A DNA stretch of 64,000 nt from an uncultured bacterium (GTDB lineage Bacteria > Bacteroidota > Rhodothermia > Rhodothermales > Rubricoccaceae): contig CANLSR010000009.1 of NCBI GenBank assembly GCA_947493945.1, forward strand, positions 1 to 64,000, in the 5' to 3' direction. Below the pieces are notes generated by a model. It was not told the DNA's origin and did not search any database. It worked only from the letters and a program-made list of their open reading frames with translations. How positions within the stretch are numbered: position 1 is the stretch's first letter; each line of letters begins with the position of its first letter. This document shows, piece after piece, positions 20,373 through 28,688 of the stretch. The position numbers were made by a program, and so were the translations under genes.

Positions 20373-20580
20373 CAGCACAGAGTCAGAGGTGGGCACAGTC
20401 GTAGAGGCGGCCCGTGGGCGCGTCCGCCTGGACGCGGCGCCGAACCCGCGTCGTCTCGGAGGGCGCGCGTGTCGCCGCGTGGGTTGGCCGGCGCCGTCGC
20501 TGGCGCGGCCCCGCCTGCGCGGGCAGGACGACGGGTAGAACTGCGACCGGTGGTGCCGCTGGCGGAGCCTGCCGACGGGG
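20373..20580. other. Intergenic region upstream of the FG-GAP gene
   Basis: 208 nt between two same-strand genes. It holds a CGCTGGCGG element near 20558 (CCGCCAGCGG on the minus strand, shortly after the lipoprotein stop) and a dyad CCGCCTGCGCGGGC. No coding potential was seen. Confidence 0.4.
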
Positions 20581-22188
20581 TCACATCCCCCCGTGGTCCA
20601 TGAGGCCGCCGGGCGCCGTGGCCGGCAGCGTCACCGGCTCCACGCCCGACGGGTAGGCGCCGAGCTGGACCACGCCCAGCAGCTCGCCCTGGGGCGAGAA
20701 CGCCGCCAGGTTGCCGAACGACCGCGCCTCGGCCGGCTGGCGGTCGCCGTCTGCCGCTGGCGGCATGAACAGAAAGTCGGGCGTCCAGCCGCCGTTGAGA
20801 TTGGACGAGGTCACGAAAAAGCGGCTGCCGTCCTGGCTCGGCGCCGGGCTGTGCGGCTGGGACAGCGCGGGCGAGGCGACCGTGCGGAGGGTCTCGCGCG
20901 TCTCGGCGTCCAGGATCGAGACCGTGTCGCCGCGCTGGTCGGGGATGAGCAGGCGCGACCCGTCGTGGTTGGCGTGGGCGTGGTAGGGGCCGTCGCCGGC
21001 CGGGGCCGCGCCGTCCAACGCCAGGGTGCCGTCTTGGGCCAGCGTCAGGAACAGGACCTCGTCGGTCGAGCGCGAGGTGAGCGTGACCGTGTACGGGTAG
21101 CCGGCCGTCGCGCTGTGGTCCATCCGGCCGTGGTCCGTCCCGCCCATGTGATGAGCGCCCAGGATGCTAAAGTGGATCAGCTCGCGCGGGCCCGAGCCGG
21201 CGGGGATCACGAGCAGGCTCGCGTCGCCGGTCTCGGCGTCGTAGACCATCGCCCGGCTGGCGGACTGCGTGCCGGTCAACTCGGCCGTGACCGCGTAGCG
21301 GCCGTCGGGCGTGGCCGCCATCGCGTGCGGCACGTTAAAGGGCGTGTCGACGACTTCCAGACTCATCGTCTGGCGGTCGAGCACGCCGAAGCCGTTCGCC
21401 AGCGGGTCGGAAAGGGTCGAGCGGCCGACGAAGACGCGGTCGGTGGACGGGTCCAGGGCCATCATGCCGGGCGTCGCGAACGCGCCCGGCGCGGTGCGGC
21501 CCAGCAGGAAGGCCGGGTCGGACGGGTCCATCGTCAGGTCCAGGCGCACCTTGGCGACGACGCCGGCCGAGACCAGCGACACGTAGGCCGCCGAGCCGTC
21601 GGGCTCGAACGCGAAGTGGTGCGGCCCGTAGGGCGCGCTCGGGATCCCGAGGTCGTCGAAGTCGACGCGGCGGATCAGCCGCAGCGTCTCGGCGTCGACG
21701 ACGGCCACGTGGTTCTCGCCCTGGACGCCGACGAGCAGCAGCTGGCGGGCGTCGCTGAACGGGAGCTCGTCGCCGTCGCGGGCGCCGGCCTCGATCCAGC
21801 GCGCGAGGTAGCGCGCCTCGTCGGGCTCCAGGTTTCGGAGGTTGGGGAACGGGATCGCCGCGTCGGCCGGCAGGTCGCGCGCGAAGCGGAGCATCAGGCT
21901 GCCCTCGCTGTCGAACGGGACCACGAACCCGCTCGGGCCGGCCATCACCACGTCCGCCAGGTCGTAGTCGTCCGGGTCGCCGGTGCCGCCGGGCGTGGGC
22001 GCGAGCACGTGGCGCGCGGCCAGCAGCGGCCGCACGTAGGCGTCGTAGTCGAGCGACTCGACCGCGTCGTAGTCGAGCGCGGTCGGGCCGCTGGCGACGG
22101 CGCCGCGCGGCGTGCCGCACGCGGCGAGCGAGAGCGCCAGCGCGGCGATCGAGAGCGCCCGGAGAGCGGCGGGGACGGGGCGGGGCAT
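20581..22188 (-). CDS. Lipoprotein with degenerate cytochrome-like domain and YVTN-type beta-propeller
   Basis: 535 aa. The lipobox is LAAC near residue 22. Residues about 45-125 (YDAYVRPLLAARHVLAP through PDEARYLARWIEAGARDG) look like the c-type cytochrome region of planctomycete-type proteins but have no CXXCH, so heme attachment is not expected. A seven-bladed propeller follows (VAVVDAETLRLIRRVDF, VSILDAETRETLRTV). A His/Met cluster GAHHMGGTDHGRMDH lies mid-protein and the C-terminus is MDHGGM, possible metal ligands. Envelope-located; function unknown. The ATG at 22188 was chosen for the signal peptide. Confidence 0.8.
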   Translation of the reverse strand: MPRPVPAALRALSIAALALSLAACGTPRGAVASGPTALDYDAVESLDYDAYVRPLLAARHVLAPTPGGTGDPDDYDLADVVMAGPSGFVVPFDSEGSLMLRFARDLPADAAIPFPNLRNLEPDEARYLARWIEAGARDGDELPFSDARQLLLVGVQGENHVAVVDAETLRLIRRVDFDDLGIPSAPYGPHHFAFEPDGSAAYVSLVSAGVVAKVRLDLTMDPSDPAFLLGRTAPGAFATPGMMALDPSTDRVFVGRSTLSDPLANGFGVLDRQTMSLEVVDTPFNVPHAMAATPDGRYAVTAELTGTQSASRAMVYDAETGDASLLVIPAGSGPRELIHFSILGAHHMGGTDHGRMDHSATAGYPYTVTLTSRSTDEVLFLTLAQDGTLALDGAAPAGDGPYHAHANHDGSRLLIPDQRGDTVSILDAETRETLRTVASPALSQPHSPAPSQDGSRFFVTSSNLNGGWTPDFLFMPPAADGDRQPAEARSFGNLAAFSPQGELLGVVQLGAYPSGVEPVTLPATAPGGLMDHGGM

Positions 22189-22274
22189 CGGCAGGGTCGC
22201 GGGGTGGCGGCTCGAACGCGGGCGCGCGTTCTGCGGTTCAGCCAACGGCGGGGCGCCGCGGCTATTGGCTCGGC

Positions 22275-22281
22275 TAGCTTG
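22275..22281 (+). promoter_or_regulatory. TAGCTTG promoter box upstream of ldcA
   Basis: TAGCTTG ends 20 nt before the GTG start of the LD-carboxypeptidase gene. Identical boxes at nearly the same distance precede arcA and the M20 peptidase. Confidence 0.55.
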
Positions 22282-22301
22282 CGGGCCCCCTCCGCCTCGC
22301 C

Positions 22302-23231
22302 GTGCCCCTCCCCCGCCCCCTCGCCCCGACCGGCCGCGTCGCCGTCGTCGCGCCGGCCTCGCCCGCGCTCGACCCTGCCGACGCCGAGGCCGGGCTGGCC
22401 GCCTTGCGCGCGCGCGGGCTGGCGGTGGAGGCCGTCGAGACGACGCCGGCCGGCTACCTCGCCGGGACCGACGCCGACCGGGCCCGAGCGCTCAACCGCG
22501 CGCTCCGCCGCGACGACCTCGACGCCGTCGTGTGCCTGCGCGGCGGCTACGGCCTGCTCCGGATCCTGGACCGCATCGACTACGCGGCCGCGCGCGCTCG
22601 TCCCAAGCTGATCGTCGGGTACTCCGACATCACCGCGCTCCACCTCGCGCTGTGGAAGGAGGCCCGGCTGCCGGGCGTCTCCGGCCCGATGGTCGCCAGC
22701 GACTGGGCGCCGGGGCCGGACGCCGAGACCGAGGCCGATTTCTGGCGCGTCGTCGGCGGCGCGAGCGACTACGACGTGGTCGGGCCGGGCGGCGAGGCGC
22801 TGTCGTGCCTACGAGGAGGCGAGGCCGAGGGCACGCTGCTGGGCGGCAACCTGGCGCTGACGTGCGCGCTCCTCGGCACGCCCTACCTCCCCGAACTCGA
22901 CGGTGCGATCCTGTTCGTGGAGGACGTCGGCGAGGCGCCGTACCGGATCGACGGGATGCTCGCGCGCCTGCGGCTGGCGGGCGTACTGGAGCGGTTGGGC
23001 GGGCTCGTGTTCGGCCTGTTCACCGACGCCGACGTGCCCCCGGGCCGCGCCACGTTCTCGGTCGGCGAGGTGCTGGCCCACTACGCCCGGTTCGTCGACG
23101 GGCCGGTGGCGACGGGGCTGGTCTACGGCCACGTGCCTAGGAAGGTCACGATGCCCGTGGGCGTCCGCGCCCGGCTGGCGGCGTCCGCCAGCGGGACGTC
23201 GCTTCGGGTGCTGGAACCGGTGGCGTCGTGA
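22302..23231 (+). CDS. ldcA: LD-carboxypeptidase (muramoyltetrapeptide carboxypeptidase, S66 family)
   Basis: 309 aa cytoplasmic enzyme of murein recycling that removes the terminal D-Ala from tetrapeptides. The nucleophile is Ser108 in GYSDIT. The preceding CLRGGYGLLRILDRIDY and the C-terminal catalytic Glu/His region (LFVEDVGEAPYRIDGML, GLVYGHVPRKVTMPVG) match the family. Length is typical (about 300 aa). The GTG at 22302 follows a TAGCTTG box by 20 nt. The stop overlaps the start of the SemiSWEET gene (GTGA), giving a two-gene operon. Confidence 0.93.
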   Translation: MPLPRPLAPTGRVAVVAPASPALDPADAEAGLAALRARGLAVEAVETTPAGYLAGTDADRARALNRALRRDDLDAVVCLRGGYGLLRILDRIDYAAARARPKLIVGYSDITALHLALWKEARLPGVSGPMVASDWAPGPDAETEADFWRVVGGASDYDVVGPGGEALSCLRGGEAEGTLLGGNLALTCALLGTPYLPELDGAILFVEDVGEAPYRIDGMLARLRLAGVLERLGGLVFGLFTDADVPPGRATFSVGEVLAHYARFVDGPVATGLVYGHVPRKVTMPVGVRARLAASASGTSLRVLEPVAS

Positions 23232-23491
23232 GCGGCGTCACCTTGCTAGGCCTGGCGGCCTCGGCGTTCACCATGAGCGCCTTCGTGCCCCAGGTGGTCA
23301 AGACGTACCGCTCGGGGTCGGCGGCCGACCTGTCGGTGGGCACCTATTCGCTGCTGACCGGAGGCGCCGTGCTGTGGCTGGCCTACGGATTATTTATCGG
23401 GGATGTGCCCGTCGTACTCACCAACGCCGTGACGCTGGTGCTCCTGCTCGCGGTCGACGTTCAGATCCTGCTCCACCGCCGGAAGCTCTGA
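23228..23491 (+). CDS. SemiSWEET sugar transporter (PQ-loop)
   Basis: 87 aa with three transmembrane helices, the size of bacterial SemiSWEETs, which dimerise to form a sugar channel. The PQ signature is in FTMSAFVPQVVKTYRSGSAADLS, followed by YSLLTGGAVLWLAYGLFIGDVPVVLTNAV containing the conserved Trp and Asn. The GTG start overlaps the ldcA stop by 4 nt, so translation is probably coupled. The substrate is unknown. Confidence 0.9.
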   Translation: MSGVTLLGLAASAFTMSAFVPQVVKTYRSGSAADLSVGTYSLLTGGAVLWLAYGLFIGDVPVVLTNAVTLVLLLAVDVQILLHRRKL

Positions 23492-23520
23492 CGCGCTCCG
23501 CTGGAGGCTCCGGCGCGGCG

Positions 23521-23997
23521 CTACCCGGCCGCGTTGGTCGGCAGGCCGCGCGGGCGGTAGCGCGTCACGACGCGGTCGCGTTTGCGCGGCCCGGTGACGG
23601 TCCAGGTCACCACCACCTCGCTGGGCGTCACCGCCAGCGCCACGTCGTAGGCGTCGGGCGGGCACCGATGCGGCATCCGCGCCTGCCACTGGCGACCCGT
23701 CCGGTCGAGCGTGGCGGAGGCTGGGACGCCCTGGCGATGATGCTCTACGGCGAGCGCGTCCCCATCGGCCCACCACTGCGACTGTGCGGTCCATCGGATC
23801 GGCCGGCCGCCGTCGATGGCCCACGTGCCCGTCTCTGTCACGAGCAGAGCGCCCCGCTGACTGGCGTCGTCGCTTGCGCGCTGGCGCTCGATCTGGACGG
23901 TGCCCTCGCCCCGGCCCGTCCACCCGGCGCCCGCCGTCACCTCCAGCCCGACGCCGACGGCCTCCGCCAGCCGGGCGAGCACGTCTGCCGCCGTCAC
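23521..23997 (-). CDS. Conserved hypothetical, possibly lipocalin-like (DUF6314-type)
   Basis: 158 aa, soluble. The pattern WTGRGEGTVQIER, ETGTWAIDGGRPIRW, the tryptophan pair QWWADGD and AVEHHRQG resembles small beta-barrel proteins of the DUF6314 type. That assignment is tentative. The GTG start overlaps the thioesterase stop (GTGA), so it is the second gene of a two-gene operon. Possible role: binding a small ligand related to the thioesterase substrate (inference). Confidence 0.6.
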   Translation of the reverse strand: MTAADVLARLAEAVGVGLEVTAGAGWTGRGEGTVQIERQRASDDASQRGALLVTETGTWAIDGGRPIRWTAQSQWWADGDALAVEHHRQGVPASATLDRTGRQWQARMPHRCPPDAYDVALAVTPSEVVVTWTVTGPRKRDRVVTRYRPRGLPTNAAG

Positions 23998-24461
23998 GCG
24001 CCGGTCCGGCCGGCCGCCTGGTCACCGTCGCGCAGCGGCACCACGGCCAGCGTGCACCGGCTGATGCAGACCAGCGCGCCGCCCTCGTCGCGGATCTCGA
24101 TGCCCCAGACCTGGCTCGTGCGGCCGACGTGGATCGGCTCGCCGACGGCCGTCAGCGTCCCGTCGCGCTTGGAGCGGAGGTGGTTGGCGTTGATCTCCTG
24201 GCCGAACGCGGTGTACCCGTCGGGCGCGGCGAGGTAGGCGCCCACCGAGGCGACGGTCTCGGCCAGCACCACCGACGCGCCGCCGTGGAGGTAGCCCAGC
24301 GGCTGGTGGTGGCGCGGCTCGACCGGCATCGTGGCGACGCACCGGCGGGCCGTGGCCTCGGTGACGTCGATGCCCAGCGTGCGCCCGAGCGACTCGGACC
24401 GGCGGGGAAAGTCGGCGGTGGACTTGGGCACGGGCGGTGTAAGCGGTTGGGCGATGGGCAC
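23994..24461 (-). CDS. Hotdog-fold thioesterase (PaaI/MenI-like)
   Basis: 155 aa. Family pattern PLGYLHGGASVVLAETVASVGAYLA with the catalytic Glu in the LAET segment, then INANHLRSKRDGTLTAVGEPIHVGRTSQVWGIEIRDEGG and a C-terminal strand. This matches PaaI-type acyl-CoA thioesterases, including 1,4-dihydroxy-2-naphthoyl-CoA thioesterase of menaquinone synthesis. The substrate is not decided by sequence. The GTG at 24461 was chosen over 24482 because the latter leaves only 8 nt to the divergent gene at 24491. Confidence 0.85.
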   Translation of the reverse strand: MPIAQPLTPPVPKSTADFPRRSESLGRTLGIDVTEATARRCVATMPVEPRHHQPLGYLHGGASVVLAETVASVGAYLAAPDGYTAFGQEINANHLRSKRDGTLTAVGEPIHVGRTSQVWGIEIRDEGGALVCISRCTLAVVPLRDGDQAAGRTGA

Positions 24462-24490
24462 GTCGGGGCCCGTACCCGACACGGCCGCCC

Positions 24491-24871
24491 ATGTTCGACA
24501 CGATCCGCGAGTGGTTCCTGGGATTGGGCGCGGCGTACGGCGTCGACCCGCTGGTCTTCGGGGCGATCTACGTCGGCGCGATCCCGTTTTTCATGGCCTC
24601 GGTGGCGTGGCTGGTCCGCAACGCGCGCACGGGCCGAAGCGTGGTGGTGCCGGCGCTCGCAGCCGGCTTCTTTTTCGTCTCGGCGTACCTCTACCTCATC
24701 GTGGCCGGCCGCAACGTGCCGGCCTGGGTGTACACCTTCGTGGTGCTGCTGGTGGTCGGCGGCGCGTGGAGCACCGTCCGGTCGGTGCGCGCCAAGGTGG
24801 CCGCAGCCAAAGCCGACTCGCCAGCCGCTGGCGGAACGGCTCCGCCAGCGGGCCAGGAGCATCCCGTCTAG
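24491..24871 (+). CDS. Three-helix membrane protein, unknown function
   Basis: 126 aa. Helices: PLVFGAIYVGAIPFFMASVAWLV, VVVPALAAGFFFVSAYLYLIVAG and WVYTFVVLLVVGGAWSTV. The polar C-terminal tail (SPAAGGTAPPAGQ) is encoded entirely by a perfect CCGCTGGCGG hairpin, so the tail may have been added by insertion of that element. It starts 29 nt from the divergent thioesterase gene. No family recognised. Confidence 0.65.
   Translation: MFDTIREWFLGLGAAYGVDPLVFGAIYVGAIPFFMASVAWLVRNARTGRSVVVPALAAGFFFVSAYLYLIVAGRNVPAWVYTFVVLLVVGGAWSTVRSVRAKVAAAKADSPAAGGTAPPAGQEHPV
24825..24851. repeat. Perfect CCGCTGGCGG hairpin inside the 3' end of a gene
   Basis: CCGCTGGCGG (24825-24834), a 7-nt loop, and CCGCCAGCGG (24842-24851) form a perfect 10-bp stem. 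It lies 20 nt before the stop of the membrane-protein gene and encodes part of its polar tail. It could also act as a terminator between the convergent genes. Confidence 0.85.
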
Positions 24872-24890
24872 CGGATCGACATGTCCACGC

Positions 24891-26054
24891 TCAGTCAGGT
24901 GTCGGCGCGGTGCCGTCCCACGCGATGCCGACGTAGCGCGCTACGTCGGCGGCGTGGGCGGCGAACGAGTCGGCCGTGCCCAGGTCGCGGGGCTCGGCGC
25001 CGCGCTGGAACCGCAGCACCGGAACGCGCTCGCGGGTGTGGTCGGAGCCCGGATACGTCGGGTCGTTGCCGTGATCGGCGGTGAGCAGCAGCACCGCGTC
25101 GTCGGGCAGCGCGGCCTCCAGGTCGGGGAGCGCAGCGTCGAAGGCCTCCAGCGCCGCCGCGTAGCCGGCCGGGTCGTTGCGGTGCCCGTAGAGCTCGTCG
25201 AAGTCGACCAGGTTGGTCCACACAAACGTCGGCTCGCCCGAGTCCGCCGCGTGCCGGATGGCCCCCAGCGTCTTGTCGACGCCGTCCGCGTTGCCGGCCG
25301 TCTTGACCTCCTGGTCCACGCCGACGCCCCCGAACAGCGCCGCGATCTTGCCGACGCACACCGTCCGCACGGCGCGCTGGCGGAGCGTGTCGAGCAGCGT
25401 CGGGCCGGGCGGCAACAGCGACAGGTCCTTCCGCTTGGCCGAGATCCGCTGGTAGGCACCGGGCGCGCCCTCGAACGGCCGCGCGATCACCCGCCCGACG
25501 GCGTGCTCCCCGACGCACACCTCATCCCGCGCGACCTGGCACATCCGGTAGAGATCCGCCAGCGGAATCGTGTCGACGTGCGCCGCGACCTGAAGAACGC
25601 TGTCGGCCGAGGTGTAGACGATGGGCTGACCCGTCCGCTCGTGCTCCTCGCCTAGCTCCGCGATGATCTCGGTGCCCGAGGCCGGCCGGTTGCCCAGCAC
25701 ACCGTCGACGCCGGCGCGGTTGCAGAACGCCGCGATCACGTCGGCGGGGAAGCCGTCGGGGTACGTCGGGAACGGGGTTTCGAGGACGAGCCCCGCCAGC
25801 GCCCAATGCCCCGTCGTGGAGTCCTTGCCGGCGGCGCGCTCGGTGAGCCGGCCCCACGACGCCGCCGGCGCGGAGGTGCCGTCGAGGCCGTCCACCAGCC
25901 GGCCGAGGCCCCAGCGGGTCAGGTTCGGGAGGTGCGGCGCCTGCTGGCGGACGACGTGGCCCAGCGTGTCGGCGCCGACGTCGCCGTAGGCCGCCGCGTC
26001 CGGCGCGTCGCCGACGCCGGCGCCGTCGAGCACGATGGTGACGAAGAGAGGCAT
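24891..26054 (-). CDS. deoB: Phosphopentomutase
   Basis: 387 aa alkaline-phosphatase-superfamily enzyme interconverting (deoxy)ribose-1- and -5-phosphate. N-terminal metal site VTIVLDGAGVGDAPDA, then TGHWALAG with the catalytic Thr region, IVYTSADSVLQVAAH, and the C-terminal metal ligands in LLTADHGNDPTYPGSDHTRE. Length matches DeoB (about 390-400 aa). It works downstream of the purine nucleoside phosphorylase at 15150. The ATG is followed directly by the conserved first strand. Confidence 0.95.
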   Translation of the reverse strand: MPLFVTIVLDGAGVGDAPDAAAYGDVGADTLGHVVRQQAPHLPNLTRWGLGRLVDGLDGTSAPAASWGRLTERAAGKDSTTGHWALAGLVLETPFPTYPDGFPADVIAAFCNRAGVDGVLGNRPASGTEIIAELGEEHERTGQPIVYTSADSVLQVAAHVDTIPLADLYRMCQVARDEVCVGEHAVGRVIARPFEGAPGAYQRISAKRKDLSLLPPGPTLLDTLRQRAVRTVCVGKIAALFGGVGVDQEVKTAGNADGVDKTLGAIRHAADSGEPTFVWTNLVDFDELYGHRNDPAGYAAALEAFDAALPDLEAALPDDAVLLLTADHGNDPTYPGSDHTRERVPVLRFQRGAEPRDLGTADSFAAHAADVARYVGIAWDGTAPTPD

Positions 26055-26160
26055 GGTTTGGGAGAGCGGGGAGAGAGCGAAGGTCCGGGCTGGCGACGGC
26101 CGCCGCCAGTCGGGCGCGGGGAAGTCGGCCGGAACTTTTCGTCGCCGCGCTGTCCTATTC

Positions 26161-26216
26161 GTCTCTCGTCTCTCGTCTCTCGTCTCTCGTCTCTCGTCTC
26201 TCGTCTCTCGTCTCTC
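26161..26216. repeat. Heptanucleotide array (GTCTCTC)x8 upstream of truA
   Basis: Eight perfect copies of GTCTCTC, ending two bases before the TTG start of truA. The transcript strand is a C/U-only tract apart from one G per unit, so it should be unstructured. It replaces any ribosome-binding site. Confidence 0.95.
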
Positions 26217-26218
26217 GC

Positions 26219-26971
26219 TTGCCCACCACGCGCCTCCTGATCGAATACGACGGCACCGACTTCCGGGGCTGGCAAACGCAGCGGGTCGGCCCGACGGTCC
26301 AGAGCGCCGTCGAGGCGGCGCTGGCGACCGCCCTGCGCGAGCCCGTCGGCGTGGTCGGGTCGGGGCGGACCGACGCCGGCGTCCACGCGCGTGGCCAGGT
26401 GGCGCACTTCGTGACCGACGCCGAGGTCGAGACGCGCCGCCTGCTCGCGTCGCTCAACGGCCTGCTGCCGCCGTCGGTCGTGGCCCTAGCCGCCGAGCCC
26501 GCGCCCGACGGTTTCCACGCCCGCTACGACGCCCGCCAGCGGCACTACCGCTACCTCGCCTCGACGCGCCCCCGGGCGCTCGACCGCCGCACGCGCGCCT
26601 TCCTGTACCCGGCGCTTGACCTGGACCGCATGAACGAGGCGGCGGCGGCACTGCTGGGCCGCCACGACTTTTCGTCGTTCTGCCGGACGCGCTCCGAGAC
26701 CACCAACCGAGTCTGCACCGTCGAGCGGGCGCGCTGGGCGGCCGGCGAACGGCCGGGCGACCTGACGTTCGAGGTGTCGGCGGACCGCTTCCTGCACGGC
26801 ATGGTGCGCGCGCTCGTCGGCACCCTGGTCGAGGTCGGCCGCGGGCGCCGCGCGCCGGCCGACCTCGGCGACGTGCTGGCGGCCCGGGACCGCCGCGCGG
26901 CCGGGCCGGCCGCGCCCGCCCTGGGCCTGTCCCTCGACCGCGTCGACTACCCCCTCCCCGCCTTTGCCTAG
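26219..26971 (+). CDS. truA: tRNA pseudouridine(38-40) synthase
   Basis: 250 aa enzyme modifying U38-U40 in tRNA anticodon arms. Family motifs: N-terminal RLLIEYDGTDFRGWQTQ, catalytic Asp in GSGRTDAGVHARGQVAHF, RYLASTRPRALDRR, and C-terminal FLHGMVRALVGTLVEVGRG. Length is typical. TTG at 26219 is used because it begins two residues before the first conserved strand. An array of eight GTCTCTC heptamers ends 2 nt upstream, so initiation occurs without a visible Shine-Dalgarno site. Confidence 0.95.
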   Translation: MPTTRLLIEYDGTDFRGWQTQRVGPTVQSAVEAALATALREPVGVVGSGRTDAGVHARGQVAHFVTDAEVETRRLLASLNGLLPPSVVALAAEPAPDGFHARYDARQRHYRYLASTRPRALDRRTRAFLYPALDLDRMNEAAAALLGRHDFSSFCRTRSETTNRVCTVERARWAAGERPGDLTFEVSADRFLHGMVRALVGTLVEVGRGRRAPADLGDVLAARDRRAAGPAAPALGLSLDRVDYPLPAFA

Positions 26972-27174
26972 CCGCGCGCCGCTGGCGGTCGCTACCGGGG
27001 CGCGCTCGATTCCACAGTCCGGAGCTTTCGCGTGCCGGGCTCCGTTCATCTCCCGACCGCCCGCCACGACCGGGCCGCAACTTTTCCGAGCGGCCAACGA
27101 ATCGTGGTCGCCGGCGGCCAGTCGGCGGGGGAGTCGCCGTACTCTCCGGCGCCGAGCCCCATCAGCTCTGACCC
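26972..27174. other. Intergenic region between truA and a small membrane protein gene
   Basis: 203 nt. It begins with a CCGCTGGCGG element about 8 nt after the truA stop. The rest is less biased in composition and probably contains the promoter of the next gene, but no clear box was found. Confidence 0.4.
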
Positions 27175-27363
27175 ATGCTCATCCAACGTCTCCTCCAACT
27201 CCTGCTGCTCGCCATCGTGCTGATGGCGGCGTTCAGCGTGCTCGCGTTCGTGCTCAAGCTGGCCGGCTGGCTGCTCACGCTCGCCGTCTGGGTGGTGGTG
27301 GTGCTGGTGCTGGTGGCCGCCGTGCTCCGGTTTGTGGAGTTGGTCCGCGACAAGACGCGCTAG
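27175..27363 (+). CDS. Small two-helix membrane protein
   Basis: 62 aa, almost entirely hydrophobic: LLQLLLLAIVLMAAFSVLAFVLKLAGWLLTLAVWVVVVLVLVAAVLRFVEL with a basic C-terminus. No family recognised. It stands alone between truA and arcA with its own upstream region. Composition and clean boundaries support a real gene, but expression is unproven. Confidence 0.6.
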   Translation: MLIQRLLQLLLLAIVLMAAFSVLAFVLKLAGWLLTLAVWVVVVLVLVAAVLRFVELVRDKTR

Positions 27364-27409
27364 CTCACGCCGGCGCCGGCCGCCAGCGGGGGCGGCCGCG
27401 TGCGGTTGG

Positions 27410-27416
27410 TAGCTTG
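27410..27416 (+). promoter_or_regulatory. TAGCTTG promoter box upstream of the arginine deiminase gene
   Basis: TAGCTTG ends 21 nt before the ATG. Same sequence and spacing as for ldcA and the M20 peptidase. Confidence 0.55.
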
Positions 27417-27437
27417 CCCCGCCCGCCCCGCTGCCCG

Positions 27438-28688
27438 ATGACTCCCGCCGACCCCGCCGTCGACTCGCTCCACGTCTCCTCCGAGACCGCCCCGCTCCGG
27501 CAGGTCGTGGTCCACACGCCCGGTGAGGAGATGGCGCTCGTCTCGCCCGCCAACGCCGAGGACCTCCTCTTCGACGACATCCTGTTCCTGGAGGAGGCCC
27601 GCGAGGAGCACGCGATGCTGGTGCGGCTGTTCGAGGCCGTCGTCGGCCGCGGCGACGCGGTGCTCCAGGTGACCGACCTGCTGCGCGAGACCTTCGACCT
27701 GCCCGATGCGCGGACGGCCTTCGTGGAGTCGCTGACCGAGCGGATGCCGTACCGCAACTTCGAGGCCTACGAGGAGGAGCTCAAAGCGCTCGACGGGCCG
27801 GCGCTGCTCCGGTTCGCCGTGACGGGCCAGGCGCCGTTTCCGGTCTCGGCCCAGCCCATCCCCAACCTCCTGTTCACCCGCGACCTGTCGGCCGTCGTCG
27901 GGGGCCACGTGCTGGTGAGCCACGCGGCCACGGCGGCGCGGGCGCCCGAGAGCGTGATCATGCAGACGATCTACCGGCACCACCCGCGCTTTGCCGGCCT
28001 GGACGACCGCATCATCGAGCTCCCCGCCGACGTGTCGTTCGAGGGCGGCGACCTGCTGGTGGTCTCGGAGCGCGTGGTGATGATCGGCCAGAGCGAGCGG
28101 ACGAGCCTGGGCGGCGTGATGGCCGTGGCGCGCCAGCTCCTCGACCGGACGTCCGTCGAGCACGTCGTGATGGTCAACCTGCCCAAGGAACGCTACTGCA
28201 TGCACCTCGACACGGTGTTCACGTTCGCCGACGAGGACACCTGCGTCGTCTTCCCGCCGATCATCGAGGAGGCCTACGACCACGCGTTCGTGATCGAGGC
28301 GCTGGACGGCGAGGCCCACGACCTCCGCCTGCGCCCCTACCGGACCGTCCGCGACGCGCTGGAGGACGTGACCGGCCGACGCTTCACGTTCGTGCCGTGC
28401 GGCGGCTCCGACCCGGTCCGCCAGCGCCGCGAGCAGTGGACCGACGGCGCCAACCTGTTCGCGCTGCGGCCCGGCCTGGTGGTCGGCTACGACCGCAACC
28501 GCCGGACCTACGACGCGCTCCGGGCCGAGGGCTTCCACGTGGTCGACGCCGAGAGCTTCCTCGACTTCTACGGCGACGCCGCGGCCAGCTCCAGCGACCG
28601 GATCGCGGTCCGCCTGTCGGGCAACGAGCTCTCGCGCGGCCGCGGCGGCCCGCGCTGCATGACGATGCCGCTCGTCCGCGGGGCCTAG
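27438..28688 (+). CDS. arcA: Arginine deiminase
   Basis: 416 aa guanidino-modifying enzyme hydrolysing arginine to citrulline and ammonia. Landmarks: LRQVVVHTPGEEM at the N-terminus, PNLLFTRD, FEGGDLLVVSERVVMIG, the catalytic His in KERYCMHLDTVFTF, and the nucleophile Cys407 in RGGPRCMTMP. No carbamate kinase or ornithine carbamoyltransferase gene is adjacent, so this is not a classical ADI operon here. The ATG follows a TAGCTTG box. A CCGCTGGCGG element begins 3-4 nt after the stop. Confidence 0.93.
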   Translation: MTPADPAVDSLHVSSETAPLRQVVVHTPGEEMALVSPANAEDLLFDDILFLEEAREEHAMLVRLFEAVVGRGDAVLQVTDLLRETFDLPDARTAFVESLTERMPYRNFEAYEEELKALDGPALLRFAVTGQAPFPVSAQPIPNLLFTRDLSAVVGGHVLVSHAATAARAPESVIMQTIYRHHPRFAGLDDRIIELPADVSFEGGDLLVVSERVVMIGQSERTSLGGVMAVARQLLDRTSVEHVVMVNLPKERYCMHLDTVFTFADEDTCVVFPPIIEEAYDHAFVIEALDGEAHDLRLRPYRTVRDALEDVTGRRFTFVPCGGSDPVRQRREQWTDGANLFALRPGLVVGYDRNRRTYDALRAEGFHVVDAESFLDFYGDAAASSSDRIAVRLSGNELSRGRGGPRCMTMPLVRGA

